The notes under the pieces were generated by a model. The model was given only the letters and a program-made list of their open reading frames with translations, was not told the origin of the DNA and did no database searches. Below, piece by piece: positions 1 to 5,222 of a stretch of 7,802 nt of DNA. Position 1 is the stretch's first letter. The number at the start of each line of letters is the position of its first letter. The DNA comes from Candidatus Woesearchaeota archaeon (GTDB lineage Archaea > Nanobdellota > Nanobdellia > Woesearchaeales > GW2011-AR4): positions 1 through 7,802 of the forward strand of contig DUHN01000055.1 of NCBI GenBank assembly GCA_013330825.1, given 5' to 3'. Both the position numbers and the translations under genes were made by a program.

Positions 1-1197
1 GTGCTGGAGATTGGCCTCGCAGTCGGTGCAGTCCTTCCTGGTGATGGGGCCGATGGACGCTTTCTTTATCTTGATGCCGTGCTCCCGGAAGAGCTTGACC
101 ACGGCCTCCAGGCTGCCCAAGGAGTCGGCTTTCACGACGATGCCCTCCGCATCCGTCTCAAGGAGGACTTCCTCCACCTCCTGCTTGATGTCTCCCGCGA
201 CCTGCGCCGCCCCTTCGGGGGAGCAGGAGCGGAGCGGCATGCCCGCGACGACGTTTTCTATGCCGGTGGCGGTGATCTTGACGCCGGTGGCCGCGAAGAC
301 CTCCTTCACCGGGGCAAACTTGCTCCTCCGGTCGCGCATCTCTGAAAGGGGAGCGGGCTCGAGCAGGGCCTTGACGCGCGTGGTGACGGGATCGCCGAGC
401 GTGCCGATGACCAGCGTGTCGCCGACCTTCAGGGTGCCGTCGTAGATGATGGCGTCCATGGTGGTGCCCAGGCCCTTCTCCTCCTTGACCTCGATGACGG
501 TGCCGCGCGCAGGCTGCTGCTTGTCGACGGCAAGGTTCTTCTCCAGGTATTTCTGGGAGAGCCCGATGAGGACCATCAGGAGCTCGGGGATGCCCTCGCC
601 CGTTTTGGCCGATGTCGGGACGACGGCAAGCTGCTTGGTGTAGTCGGAGACGCGGTCAAAGCGGTCGGCATTCAGGCCGTGGCCGTTGAGCTGAGCCACG
701 ACCTCGTAGAGCCTGGTCTCCAGTTCGGTGATGACACGCTCGCCCTGCATGCCGATGCTCTTCATGAGCATGGTCTCGGGATGGGGCTGCCAGCCGTTGA
801 GCAGGTCCACCTTGTTGAGCGCGATGACAAAGGGTATCTTGTACTGCTTGAGGATGCCGATGCACTCCACGGTCTGCGGCTTGACGCCTTCCCTGATGTC
901 GATGACGAGGACGGCCATGTCCGCGAGGTTGCCGCCGCGCCTGCGCATGTTGGTGAAGGCGGCGTGCCCGGGGGTGTCGATGGTGAGGATGCCGGGGATG
1001 ATGAGCTGGGCGGACTGGCCGAGCAGCTGGCCGCAGATTTTCTGTATTGATGCCAGCGGGATGATGGACGCCCCTATCGCCTGCGTGATGCCCCCTGCCT
1101 CCTTCGCCACGATAGCGGTGCTCCTGATGGTGTCGAGGAGCTGCGTCTTCCCCGCGTCCACGTTCCCCATAAAGACGAGAATTGGCTGTCGGAGCAT
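1..1197 (-). CDS. infB: Translation initiation factor aIF5B (IF-2 family), N-terminal part, cut by the window edge
   Basis: This is the ribosomal-subunit-joining GTPase aIF5B/eIF5B; 399 codons are visible without a stop and the C-terminal part lies beyond the left edge. The translation shows all G motifs: P-loop GNVDAGKT (residues 11-18), switch I EAGGITQAIGAS (33-44), DTPGH (74-78) followed by AAFTNMRRRGG, NKVD (128-131) and TSAKTGEG (195-202). A domain II beta-barrel follows (ARGTVIEVKEEKGLGTT), then the start of domain III (KADSLGSLEAV). The start at 1197 gives the short N-terminus typical of archaeal proteins (MLRQPILVFMGN) and sits 26 bp from a TATA-like box, implying a leaderless mRNA. 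Oddly, the usual GHVDHGKT reads GNVDAGKT, QHIGA reads QAIGA, and DTPGHEAF reads DTPGHAAF. The family assignment is secure. No intein is seen in the visible part. Confidence 0.96.
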   Translation of the reverse strand, partial: MLRQPILVFMGNVDAGKTQLLDTIRSTAIVAKEAGGITQAIGASIIPLASIQKICGQLLGQSAQLIIPGILTIDTPGHAAFTNMRRRGGNLADMAVLVIDIREGVKPQTVECIGILKQYKIPFVIALNKVDLLNGWQPHPETMLMKSIGMQGERVITELETRLYEVVAQLNGHGLNADRFDRVSDYTKQLAVVPTSAKTGEGIPELLMVLIGLSQKYLEKNLAVDKQQPARGTVIEVKEEKGLGTTMDAIIYDGTLKVGDTLVIGTLGDPVTTRVKALLEPAPLSEMRDRRSKFAPVKEVFAATGVKITATGIENVVAGMPLRSCSPEGAAQVAGDIKQEVEEVLLETDAEGIVVKADSLGSLEAVVKLFREHGIKIKKASIGPITRKDCTDCEANLQH

Positions 1198-1219
1198 AAT
1201 GGGGGAAAACAGGAAGGCG

Positions 1220-1227
1220 TTTTTAAA
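1220..1227 (-). promoter_or_regulatory. TATA box of infB
   Basis: On the minus strand this reads TTTAAAAA, centred about 26.5 bp upstream of the infB ATG at 1197 and preceded by CTCCAAATG as a possible BRE. The spacing matches an archaeal TATA box giving a transcript that starts at or next to the start codon. No Shine-Dalgarno-like sequence lies between box and ATG. Confidence 0.7.
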
Positions 1228-1253
1228 CATTTGGAGGATTACAATACTCATAG

Positions 1254-1397
1254 CCGCCCTTCGGGCGGAGGATGCAAGGCGCCGCGCCCAACGCTACAAC
1301 GCGCGGCGCTTCTTTGCGGCGCCACACTGGGCGCCGACTATCAATGCGCGCCCGTTTCAGCACTGGAGGGCGCGCGTAACTTTCCCCGCGAAGCGGG
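1254..1397. repeat. Cluster of five GC-rich stem-loops in intergenic DNA
   Basis: Five consecutive, non-overlapping inverted repeats fill most of the gap between infB and the next gene. They are: 1254-1259/1263-1268 (6 bp, 3-nt loop); 1279-1287/1301-1309 (9 bp, 13-nt loop); 1317-1323/1330-1336 (7 bp, 6-nt loop); 1346-1353/1368-1375 (8 bp perfect, extendable by one G-T and one A-T pair); 1385-1389/1393-1397 (5 bp, GAA loop). All stems are perfect and GC-rich, while the loops are unrelated to one another. No convincing reading frame explains the block. It lies after the 1436-1789 gene and upstream of the infB TATA box. It could be a transcript 3' end, a structured RNA or a decayed repeat element; the sequence does not decide. 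Confidence 0.6.
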
Positions 1398-1421
1398 CGA
1401 TGGTGGACGGGAAGTTAGGGG

Positions 1422-1426
1422 AAAAA
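1422..1426 (-). terminator. T-tract behind the 1436-1789 gene
   Basis: On the minus strand the sequence after the TGA stop (1438-1436) runs into ATTTTTCCCC, with a run of five T about 10 nt after the stop. Archaeal termination commonly uses such U-tracts without a required hairpin. The first stem-loop of the downstream cluster (1385-1397) follows. This is a plausible but weak call because the tract is short. Confidence 0.35.
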
Positions 1427-1435
1427 TCGCGTCAA

Positions 1436-1789
1436 TCATCCCATCCATACCCAGACATGCTTGACTGCCATGACATCATCGTTGCGGAGGACGACGCGCA
1501 CAGGCTCGTAGCCGGGCTGCTGCTGGGGGGCGGCGGGAATCACGAACTGGAGCAGCCCAGGGGAGGTGGTCCTGGCGTCGATGTCCATCCCTATCGGCCG
1601 GGAGGCGCCGCTGTTGGTATAGATGTAACCGGTGAGAGAGGCGTCGTCGATGTCGCGGTCCTGCTGGTTGAGGATGTTGACGTGCACGAACAGGCTGTCA
1701 CGGTCGAACGGAACTGGCATGTTCGTGGCGCCGAAGAAGGCGAAGAGGGCGATGCCTAGGAGCAGCCCTGCCGCGGGAAGGGTGTTCAT
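1436..1789 (-). CDS. Small exported or membrane-anchored protein of unknown function
   Basis: I do not recognise a family for this 117-residue protein. Residues 4-20 form one hydrophobic segment (AAGLLLGIALFAFFGAT), an N-terminal signal or anchor without a preceding positive charge. The remaining ~95 residues are hydrophilic, rich in V/I/T with alternating beta-strand character, and contain no Cys. This suggests a small all-beta domain outside the cell, tethered by the N-terminus. The end is unusual: VKHVWVWMG. The ATG at 1789 lies about 25.5 bp from a good TATA box, supporting this start and a leaderless mRNA. The gene is monocistronic: the infB promoter lies downstream on the same strand, and trm1 diverges upstream. 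Alternatives such as a pilin-like or Ig-like domain cannot be separated by eye. Confidence 0.8.
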   Translation of the reverse strand: MNTLPAAGLLLGIALFAFFGATNMPVPFDRDSLFVHVNILNQQDRDIDDASLTGYIYTNSGASRPIGMDIDARTTSPGLLQFVIPAAPQQQPGYEPVRVVLRNDDVMAVKHVWVWMG

Positions 1790-1810
1790 ACATTGTCCAT
1801 GGTGAAGGTG

Positions 1811-1820
1811 TTATAAATAT
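1811..1820 (-). promoter_or_regulatory. TATA box and BRE of the 1436-1789 gene
   Basis: The minus strand reads ATATTTATAA with CGGAAAGAT immediately upstream as a purine-rich BRE. The TTTATAA core is centred 25-25.5 bp from the ATG at 1789, so transcription should begin at or next to the start codon. It is one of the two best TATA matches in the window. Confidence 0.75.
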
Positions 1821-1912
1821 CTTTCCGGCGTTATTTTTTCCTTTGCGGTGGGAAAAGCTGCCAAAAGAGGGGCAGCAGGCGGGAACATGCTAAGGGAAAG
1901 AATGGGGAAACC

Positions 1913-1920
1913 ATTTTAAG
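1913..1920 (+). promoter_or_regulatory. TATA box and BRE of trm1
   Basis: ATTTTAAG, preceded by GGGGAAACC (1904-1912) as a BRE-like element, is centred 25.5 bp upstream of the trm1 ATG at 1942. The spacing implies a leaderless mRNA; there is no Shine-Dalgarno-like motif directly before the ATG. Confidence 0.7.
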
Positions 1921-1941
1921 AAAGGCATATCCTGCAATCCC

Positions 1942-2991
1942 ATGAGAACCGTGATTACAGAGGGCAGGGCGAAGGTGGAGGAGTTCCTCTCCCCGAAGAT
2001 ATCGAAAGAGCTGCCCGTCTTCTACAATCCCGCGATGGCGCTGAACAGGGACATCTCGGTGCTGCTCCTCCGCGCGCTGGGGAAGAAAAGGATGCGCGTT
2101 GCGGACATCCTGGCGGGGAGCGGGGTGAGGGGCATCAGGCTCCTCAGGGAGCTGGGGAAAGGCGCCATTGAGAGCATGGCCATCAATGACGGCAGCAAGG
2201 ACGCGGCCAGGCTCATCAAAAAGAACCTTATTCTCAACGGACTGGGCGGCAACAAAAAAATCACGGTCATGAACAAAGACGCGAACCTGGTGTTGCTGGA
2301 ATCCTCGGGCTTCGACTACATCGACATCGACCCGTTCGGCTCTCCGGTGCCGTTCCTCGACGCGGCGTGCAGGCGCATCTCCGGAGGAGGAATCCTCGCG
2401 GTGACCGCGACGGATACTGCGCCATTGTGCGGCACCTATCCCAAGACCTGCAGGCGGCGATACTGGGCAGCGCCGAAGAAGTGCGGCATGATGCACGAGC
2501 TGGGGCTGCGCATCCTGATACGGCGGGTGCAGCTCATCGGGGCGCAGTATGAGAAATCCCTTGTGCCGGTGTTCTGCTACGCGCGCGAGCATTATTTCCG
2601 GGCGTTCTTCGCCTGCGGGCGCGGCAATGCCGCTGTTGATGAGGTGATGGAGCGGCACGGCATGCTGGATGGCGTGGGGCCGCTGTGGCTCGGCCCGTTA
2701 TGGGAACCTGCATTGGCTAAAAAGATGGATGCTCTTGCCAGGAAAGAGGTGAAAGCGGGCAAGGAGATGATCCGGCTATTGGATCTTATCAGGGAAGAGG
2801 CGGATGTTCCGGCTGCGGGATTCCATGACATCCACGAACTTGGAAGGGGGAGGGGCAGGAACATCCCTTCGAGGGAACAGCTCATCTCCGCCATCCGGAA
2901 AGCGGGCTATCGGGCCAGCGGCACGCACTTCAAGGGAGAGGGCATCCGCACGACGATGCCACAAGAGAAGCTGCTGGCGCTGATGCAGTAA
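1942..2991 (+). CDS. trm1: tRNA (guanine-26) N2-dimethyltransferase Trm1
   Basis: Trm1 uses S-adenosylmethionine to make N2-methyl- and N2,N2-dimethylguanosine at position 26 of tRNA. The 349 residues carry the family signatures in order: VFYNPAMALNRD (26-37), the SAM-binding motif DILAGSGVRGIR (55-66), acidic motif with AIND (80-83), the catalytic DIDPFGSPVPFLDAA (128-142), TATDTAPLCGTYPKTCRRRY (155-174), HELGLRIL (185-192), HYFRAFF (217-223), GPLWLGPL (246-253), and the C-terminal block with FHDIHEL, SREQLISAIRKAGY and ASGTHFKGEGIRTT. The ATG at 1942 is supported by family-like N-terminal spacing and a TATA box 25.5 bp upstream. At 349 residues it is somewhat short for the family. The gap between HYFRAFF and GPLWLGPL holds only one Cys, whereas from memory many family members have a CxxC...CxxC zinc-binding segment there. 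It is convergent with the aEF-1beta gene. Confidence 0.97.
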   Translation: MRTVITEGRAKVEEFLSPKISKELPVFYNPAMALNRDISVLLLRALGKKRMRVADILAGSGVRGIRLLRELGKGAIESMAINDGSKDAARLIKKNLILNGLGGNKKITVMNKDANLVLLESSGFDYIDIDPFGSPVPFLDAACRRISGGGILAVTATDTAPLCGTYPKTCRRRYWAAPKKCGMMHELGLRILIRRVQLIGAQYEKSLVPVFCYAREHYFRAFFACGRGNAAVDEVMERHGMLDGVGPLWLGPLWEPALAKKMDALARKEVKAGKEMIRLLDLIREEADVPAAGFHDIHELGRGRGRNIPSREQLISAIRKAGYRASGTHFKGEGIRTTMPQEKLLALMQ

Positions 2992-3004
2992 GGGTATCGG
3001 GGCA

Positions 3005-3019
3005 GGGCGTTGGACGCCT
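3005..3019. repeat. Small stem-loop between convergent trm1 and aEF-1beta genes
   Basis: GGCGT (3006-3010) pairs with ACGCC (3014-3018) across a TGG loop, and an outer G-T wobble adds one pair. It sits 14 nt after the trm1 stop in the 66-bp gap between convergent genes. A short T-run (TTTT, 3053-3056 read on the minus strand) follows the aEF-1beta stop. It could help end either transcript, but there is no strong T-tract on the plus strand. Confidence 0.3.
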
Positions 3020-3057
3020 AGCCAAATCCCTCCATAGTCTGATGCAGAAGTCAAAAC

Positions 3058-3336
3058 TTATCCGATTGCCCTTCGAACGTCCGTGACCTCCACGGAATTC
3101 ACGCCGCGGATTTTGGCAATCTCCTTCTCGAGGGGTTCTGTCGAGCCCTTCTCTTCGGGGGTGACGAAGGTGATGTCCAATGCCTTCAGCCCAAAAGCGA
3201 TGGGCCTGGTCTCGGTCCTGAACTCATGCTTGCCGGTAAATGTTGAGATGCGCTGTTTCGCGTCTTTTTCTATGGCAGGAAGGTCGACTTCGGGGCTCAC
3301 CGGCATGATGCGCAGGGTAACAACGACAGAAGCCAT
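3058..3336 (-). CDS. ef1b: Translation elongation factor aEF-1beta
   Basis: aEF-1beta is the guanine-nucleotide exchange factor that recycles the tRNA-delivering GTPase aEF-1alpha. The 92-residue length fits the archaeal family, which consists of only the alpha/beta C-terminal exchange domain. Seen here are the N-terminal VVVTLRIMPVSPEVDL strand and helix start, the central RPIAFGLKALDITFVTPEEK segment (44-63) and the C-terminal EKEIAKIRGVNSVEVTDVRR. All are characteristic. The ATG at 3336 follows the stop of the zinc-ribbon gene after a single base, so the two are co-transcribed. An AGGT about 10 nt before the ATG, inside the upstream gene, is at best a partial Shine-Dalgarno, and translational coupling is likely. 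This gene order is common in archaea. Confidence 0.95.
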   Translation of the reverse strand: MASVVVTLRIMPVSPEVDLPAIEKDAKQRISTFTGKHEFRTETRPIAFGLKALDITFVTPEEKGSTEPLEKEIAKIRGVNSVEVTDVRRAIG

Positions 3337-3337
3337 C

Positions 3338-3508
3338 TTAATTCGGACCTTCGAAGCCGCATCCCGGGCACGCGTACTTCGCCGCGATCTGGCGCATGTG
3401 CCGCGTCCTCACGATCTCGTGCTTGCCGCAGGCAGGGCACTTGAAGCGCGCTGTTCCCACGGTGTTCGTGATGCGCTTCCGCGACGCGGAATCGAGTATT
3501 TTTTCCAT
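3338..3508 (-). CDS. Small zinc-ribbon RNA-binding-type protein (COG2888/HVO_2753-like), reduced
   Basis: This 56-residue protein precedes aEF-1beta, the usual position of the small archaeal zinc-finger protein of the COG2888 type. The ending YACPGCGFEGPN matches that family's C-terminus, and FKCPACG (22-28) matches its middle finger. Typical members carry four CxxC pairs forming two zinc fingers. Here only C24/C27 and C47/C50 remain. The N-terminal pair is replaced by a basic stretch (SASRKRITNTVG), and the pair expected between the two survivors by RTRHMRQIAAKY. It can form one zinc ribbon, with several Arg/His/Lys residues suited to RNA contact. I chose the ATG at 3508 because a TATA box lies 25.5 bp upstream; a longer frame reaching 3589 would extend through that promoter and has an unconvincing N-terminus. 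Confidence 0.85.
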   Translation of the reverse strand: MEKILDSASRKRITNTVGTARFKCPACGKHEIVRTRHMRQIAAKYACPGCGFEGPN

Positions 3509-3529
3509 GGTTTGGGGAGAGGATGTTCG

Positions 3530-3537
3530 TTTATAAA
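3530..3537 (-). promoter_or_regulatory. TATA box and BRE of the zinc-ribbon/aEF-1beta operon
   Basis: On the minus strand TTTATAAA is preceded by TGAAAAGC, the best BRE/TATA pair in the window. Its centre is 25.5 bp from the ATG at 3508, which fixes the start of the zinc-ribbon gene and implies a leaderless transcript. Confidence 0.8.
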
Positions 3538-3564
3538 GCTTTTCATGACGGATTTTCGTGTTTG

Positions 3565-3631
3565 GCGTGCCTGACGAAGGCGTCCTCACGCTCGCTGCGC
3601 TCGCACTATCTTGGCGCCCCGCAGCGGGCGC
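3565..3631. repeat. Two GC-rich stem-loops flanking a short direct repeat, downstream of rtcA
   Basis: An interrupted hairpin at 3565-3591 pairs GCGTG (3565-3569) with CACGC (3587-3591) and GACG (3573-3576) with CGTC (3581-3584) around an AAGG loop. A second hairpin pairs GCGCCC (3614-3619) with GGGCGC (3626-3631). Between them CGCTCG occurs twice, three bases apart (3589-3603). The block begins 24 nt after the rtcA stop on the minus strand and ends upstream of the next promoter. It could mark the rtcA transcript end. No T-tract accompanies it, so I do not call it a terminator. Confidence 0.45.
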
Positions 3632-3654
3632 ATCCTTTGGGGGATGGGCATGAT

Positions 3655-4725
3655 TTATGCGCCGTTGGCAGAAAGAGTGGATGTTCCCTTTTCTACTGAG
3701 ATCACCTTACCCATGAATCTCTCAACGGCATAGATGTTGGTCTCCGCATGGGGGGTTATGGCGGATGTTTTCATGGTGCCTCCTGCCAGCGCCAGGAACG
3801 GGATGAGCTGGTCCGCGGTGTGGCTGTCGACGGCTGCCCTGCTCCGTATCTTCCCAATGAGCCCTGATGCGGCCCTCTTGCCCACTTCCTCTGATTGCAG
3901 GCCCCTCTCCCCCAGGACGTCCGCGCCGAGGATGGCGCCATTGTCGAACGTTGCCCAGAGCGTGATGCCGGAGCCGGCGGAATCCGTTTCCTGATAGTCC
4001 TTTCCTATGGAGATGGTGGTGTCGGGATAGTGCTTGAGGAGCTGGGCTTTTGCCGCGTGCGCCTGCCGCTCCGCGACAGTGGCTTCCTTCAGGCCGGCGG
4101 AGGCGTGGGAGATGCCCTCTATCCTGACGAGCTTTCCCTGCTCTCCCAATGCATAAGGGTCGGCATTGTCCTTGATTATTTTCAACAATGATAAAAAATT
4201 GCCGTCGTGGTGGATTTTGGGAGCGATGGCTATCTCAACCAATCCGTTGCCCCTGGGAAAATATCCTCTCCTCTTGCAGTCAACAGCGATGCCGGCGAAT
4301 CGCTGGAGCCGGGGGACGAGGACCCGGGCGAAATGGTCAATCGGCGTCGCCCATTTGACGTCGGTGCCCCCTCTCAGGGTGAGGGTGATGGGCTTTTCCG
4401 CGAAGAGGCAGGGCAGGAGGATGGCCTGCAGGAGCAGCGTTGTGGAGCCTGCCGTGCCGATGTTGACGGTGATGCTCTGCGCCTTGAGGGGAGCGGGATG
4501 GAACGCCAATTCTGTCGAGCCGAGTTCCGCGCCTTCCGCACGGCTTTGGGAGAGCTTCTGCAACGCCTTGATGCAGTGCAAATGCTGCGGCTTCAGTCCC
4601 GGCTCTGTGCGGCCTTTCCTGATGCCGATGGCGTGGAACGGCTGCTGGGTGAGCATGGAGAACGCCAATGCCGTGCGTATGATCTGCCCGCCTCCTCCCC
4701 CATAACTGCCGTCAATCTCCATCAT
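3655..4725 (-). CDS. rtcA: RNA 3'-terminal phosphate cyclase RtcA
   Basis: RtcA converts RNA 3'-phosphate ends to 2',3'-cyclic phosphates through a covalent enzyme-AMP intermediate. The 356 residues show the family marks: EIDGSYGGGGGQIIRTALAF (3-22), LKPQHLHC (45-51), the NIGTAGSTT segment (88-96), RGGTDVKWATPIDHF (118-132), KRRGYFPRGNG (151-161), ETDSAGSGITLWA (246-258), HTADQLIPFLALAGG (302-316), and HAETNI (326-331), whose His326 corresponds to the nucleotidylated histidine. The length is typical. A longer frame begins at 4743, but that ATG is only ~8 bp from the TATA box. The ATG at 4725 is 25.5 bp away and gives the standard family N-terminus; the adjacent ATG at 4722 is an equal alternative. 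No RtcB is visible nearby. It is divergent from the PPC-domain gene with a shared promoter element. Confidence 0.97.
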   Translation of the reverse strand: MMEIDGSYGGGGGQIIRTALAFSMLTQQPFHAIGIRKGRTEPGLKPQHLHCIKALQKLSQSRAEGAELGSTELAFHPAPLKAQSITVNIGTAGSTTLLLQAILLPCLFAEKPITLTLRGGTDVKWATPIDHFARVLVPRLQRFAGIAVDCKRRGYFPRGNGLVEIAIAPKIHHDGNFLSLLKIIKDNADPYALGEQGKLVRIEGISHASAGLKEATVAERQAHAAKAQLLKHYPDTTISIGKDYQETDSAGSGITLWATFDNGAILGADVLGERGLQSEEVGKRAASGLIGKIRSRAAVDSHTADQLIPFLALAGGTMKTSAITPHAETNIYAVERFMGKVISVEKGTSTLSANGA

Positions 4726-4746
4726 GACGGCGTGAAGAAGCATCAG

Positions 4747-4755
4747 ATTTAAATA
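4747..4755. promoter_or_regulatory. Shared bidirectional TATA box of rtcA and the PPC-domain gene
   Basis: ATTTAAAT (4747-4754) is a perfect palindrome centred at 4750.5, in a 52-bp gap between divergent start codons. Its centre is 25.5 bp from the rtcA ATG at 4725 (minus) and 27.5 bp from the ATG at 4778 (plus); reading TTTAAATA for the plus strand gives 26.5 bp. No other TATA-like element lies in the gap. The minus-strand BRE candidate is CGAAGAGTT, and the plus-strand one (GCATCAG) is weaker. One box therefore appears to serve both genes, each leaderless. Confidence 0.75.
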
Positions 4756-4777
4756 ACTCTTCGTTTCTTCCTACCCC

Positions 4778-5206
4778 ATGAAATCAGCGAAGAAAGGCCA
4801 TACCCACATCATCCTCATTGAGCGGGGGGAGAAGGTCATCGAGAAGCTGACGGAGTACTGCAGGGAGCACAAGATCACCGCGGGCTTCCTGACGGGCATC
4901 GGCGCGGTGGACGAGGCGGAGATCGCGCATTACATCGTGGACAACAAGGAATACTCGTCCACGACCCTTTCCGAGCCCATGGAGATCGCGAACATGACGG
5001 GCAATGTCGCGACCATGGACGGCGAGCCGTACCTGCACTGCCACATCACGCTGGGGAAAAAGGACTTCACCCTGGCAGGAGGGCACCTCAAGGAAGCGCG
5101 GGTGCATGCCGTCTGCGAGGTCTACCTCGTGCAGGTGAAGAGGAAACTCGAGCGGGCGAAGGACGAGCGCATCGGCCTCAACGTGTGGAAGGATTTAAAA
5201 GGGTGA
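4778..5206 (+). CDS. PPC/DUF296-domain protein (putative DNA-binding)
   Basis: The 142-residue protein is a single PPC (DUF296) domain, the fold known from plant AT-hook proteins and from stand-alone archaeal and bacterial proteins that form trimers. Recognisable parts are the early GEKVIEKLTEYCREHKI (17-33), AGFLTGIGAVDEAEIAHY (35-52), EIANMTGNVATMDGEPYLHCHITL (from 69) and GGHLKEARVHAVCEV (101-115). His87, His89 and His103 are placed as in the metal- or trimer-centre His cluster of the family. The N-terminus is basic (KSAKKGH), but there is no AT-hook. The function in archaea is unproven; 'DNA-binding' is inherited from the family name. The ATG at 4778 is fixed by the shared TATA box. The gene ends 16 bp before the start of the next gene, whose promoter lies inside it. 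Confidence 0.9.
   Translation: MKSAKKGHTHIILIERGEKVIEKLTEYCREHKITAGFLTGIGAVDEAEIAHYIVDNKEYSSTTLSEPMEIANMTGNVATMDGEPYLHCHITLGKKDFTLAGGHLKEARVHAVCEVYLVQVKRKLERAKDERIGLNVWKDLKG
5194..5201 (+). promoter_or_regulatory. TATA box of the 5223-5786 membrane protein gene, inside the PPC gene
   Basis: TTTAAAAG, preceded by TGGAAGGA (5186-5193) as a purine-rich BRE, lies within the last codons of the PPC-domain gene. Its centre is 25.5 bp from the ATG at 5223, the same spacing seen at four other genes here. This argues for independent leaderless transcription of the membrane protein and for 5223 rather than 5217 as the start. Confidence 0.55.
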
Positions 5207-5222
5207 GCTGGCAGGGATGCCC

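Noticed and set aside
1231..1464. A plus-strand reading frame of 77 codons through the hairpin cluster.
   Set aside because: The composition follows the GC hairpins, the protein has no family-like features, and there is no promoter at the expected distance. It also overlaps the 3' end of the minus-strand gene.
728..1759. A long plus-strand frame of 343 codons.
   Set aside because: It is the antisense shadow of infB, whose minus-strand frame carries every GTPase motif, and it crosses the intergenic hairpins and the next gene.
1831..2658. A long minus-strand frame opposite trm1.
   Set aside because: It is rich in Arg, His and Pro, as expected for an antisense shadow of a GC-rich gene, and trm1 is unambiguous on the plus strand.
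3509..3589. An N-terminal extension of the zinc-ribbon gene to an ATG at 3589.
   Set aside because: It would be translated through the BRE/TATA box at 3530-3545, and the added residues are unlike the family.
4726..4743. The rtcA start at 4743, adding six residues.
   Set aside because: It lies about 8 bp from the TATA box, too close to be within the transcript, whereas the ATG at 4725 fits both spacing and family N-terminus.
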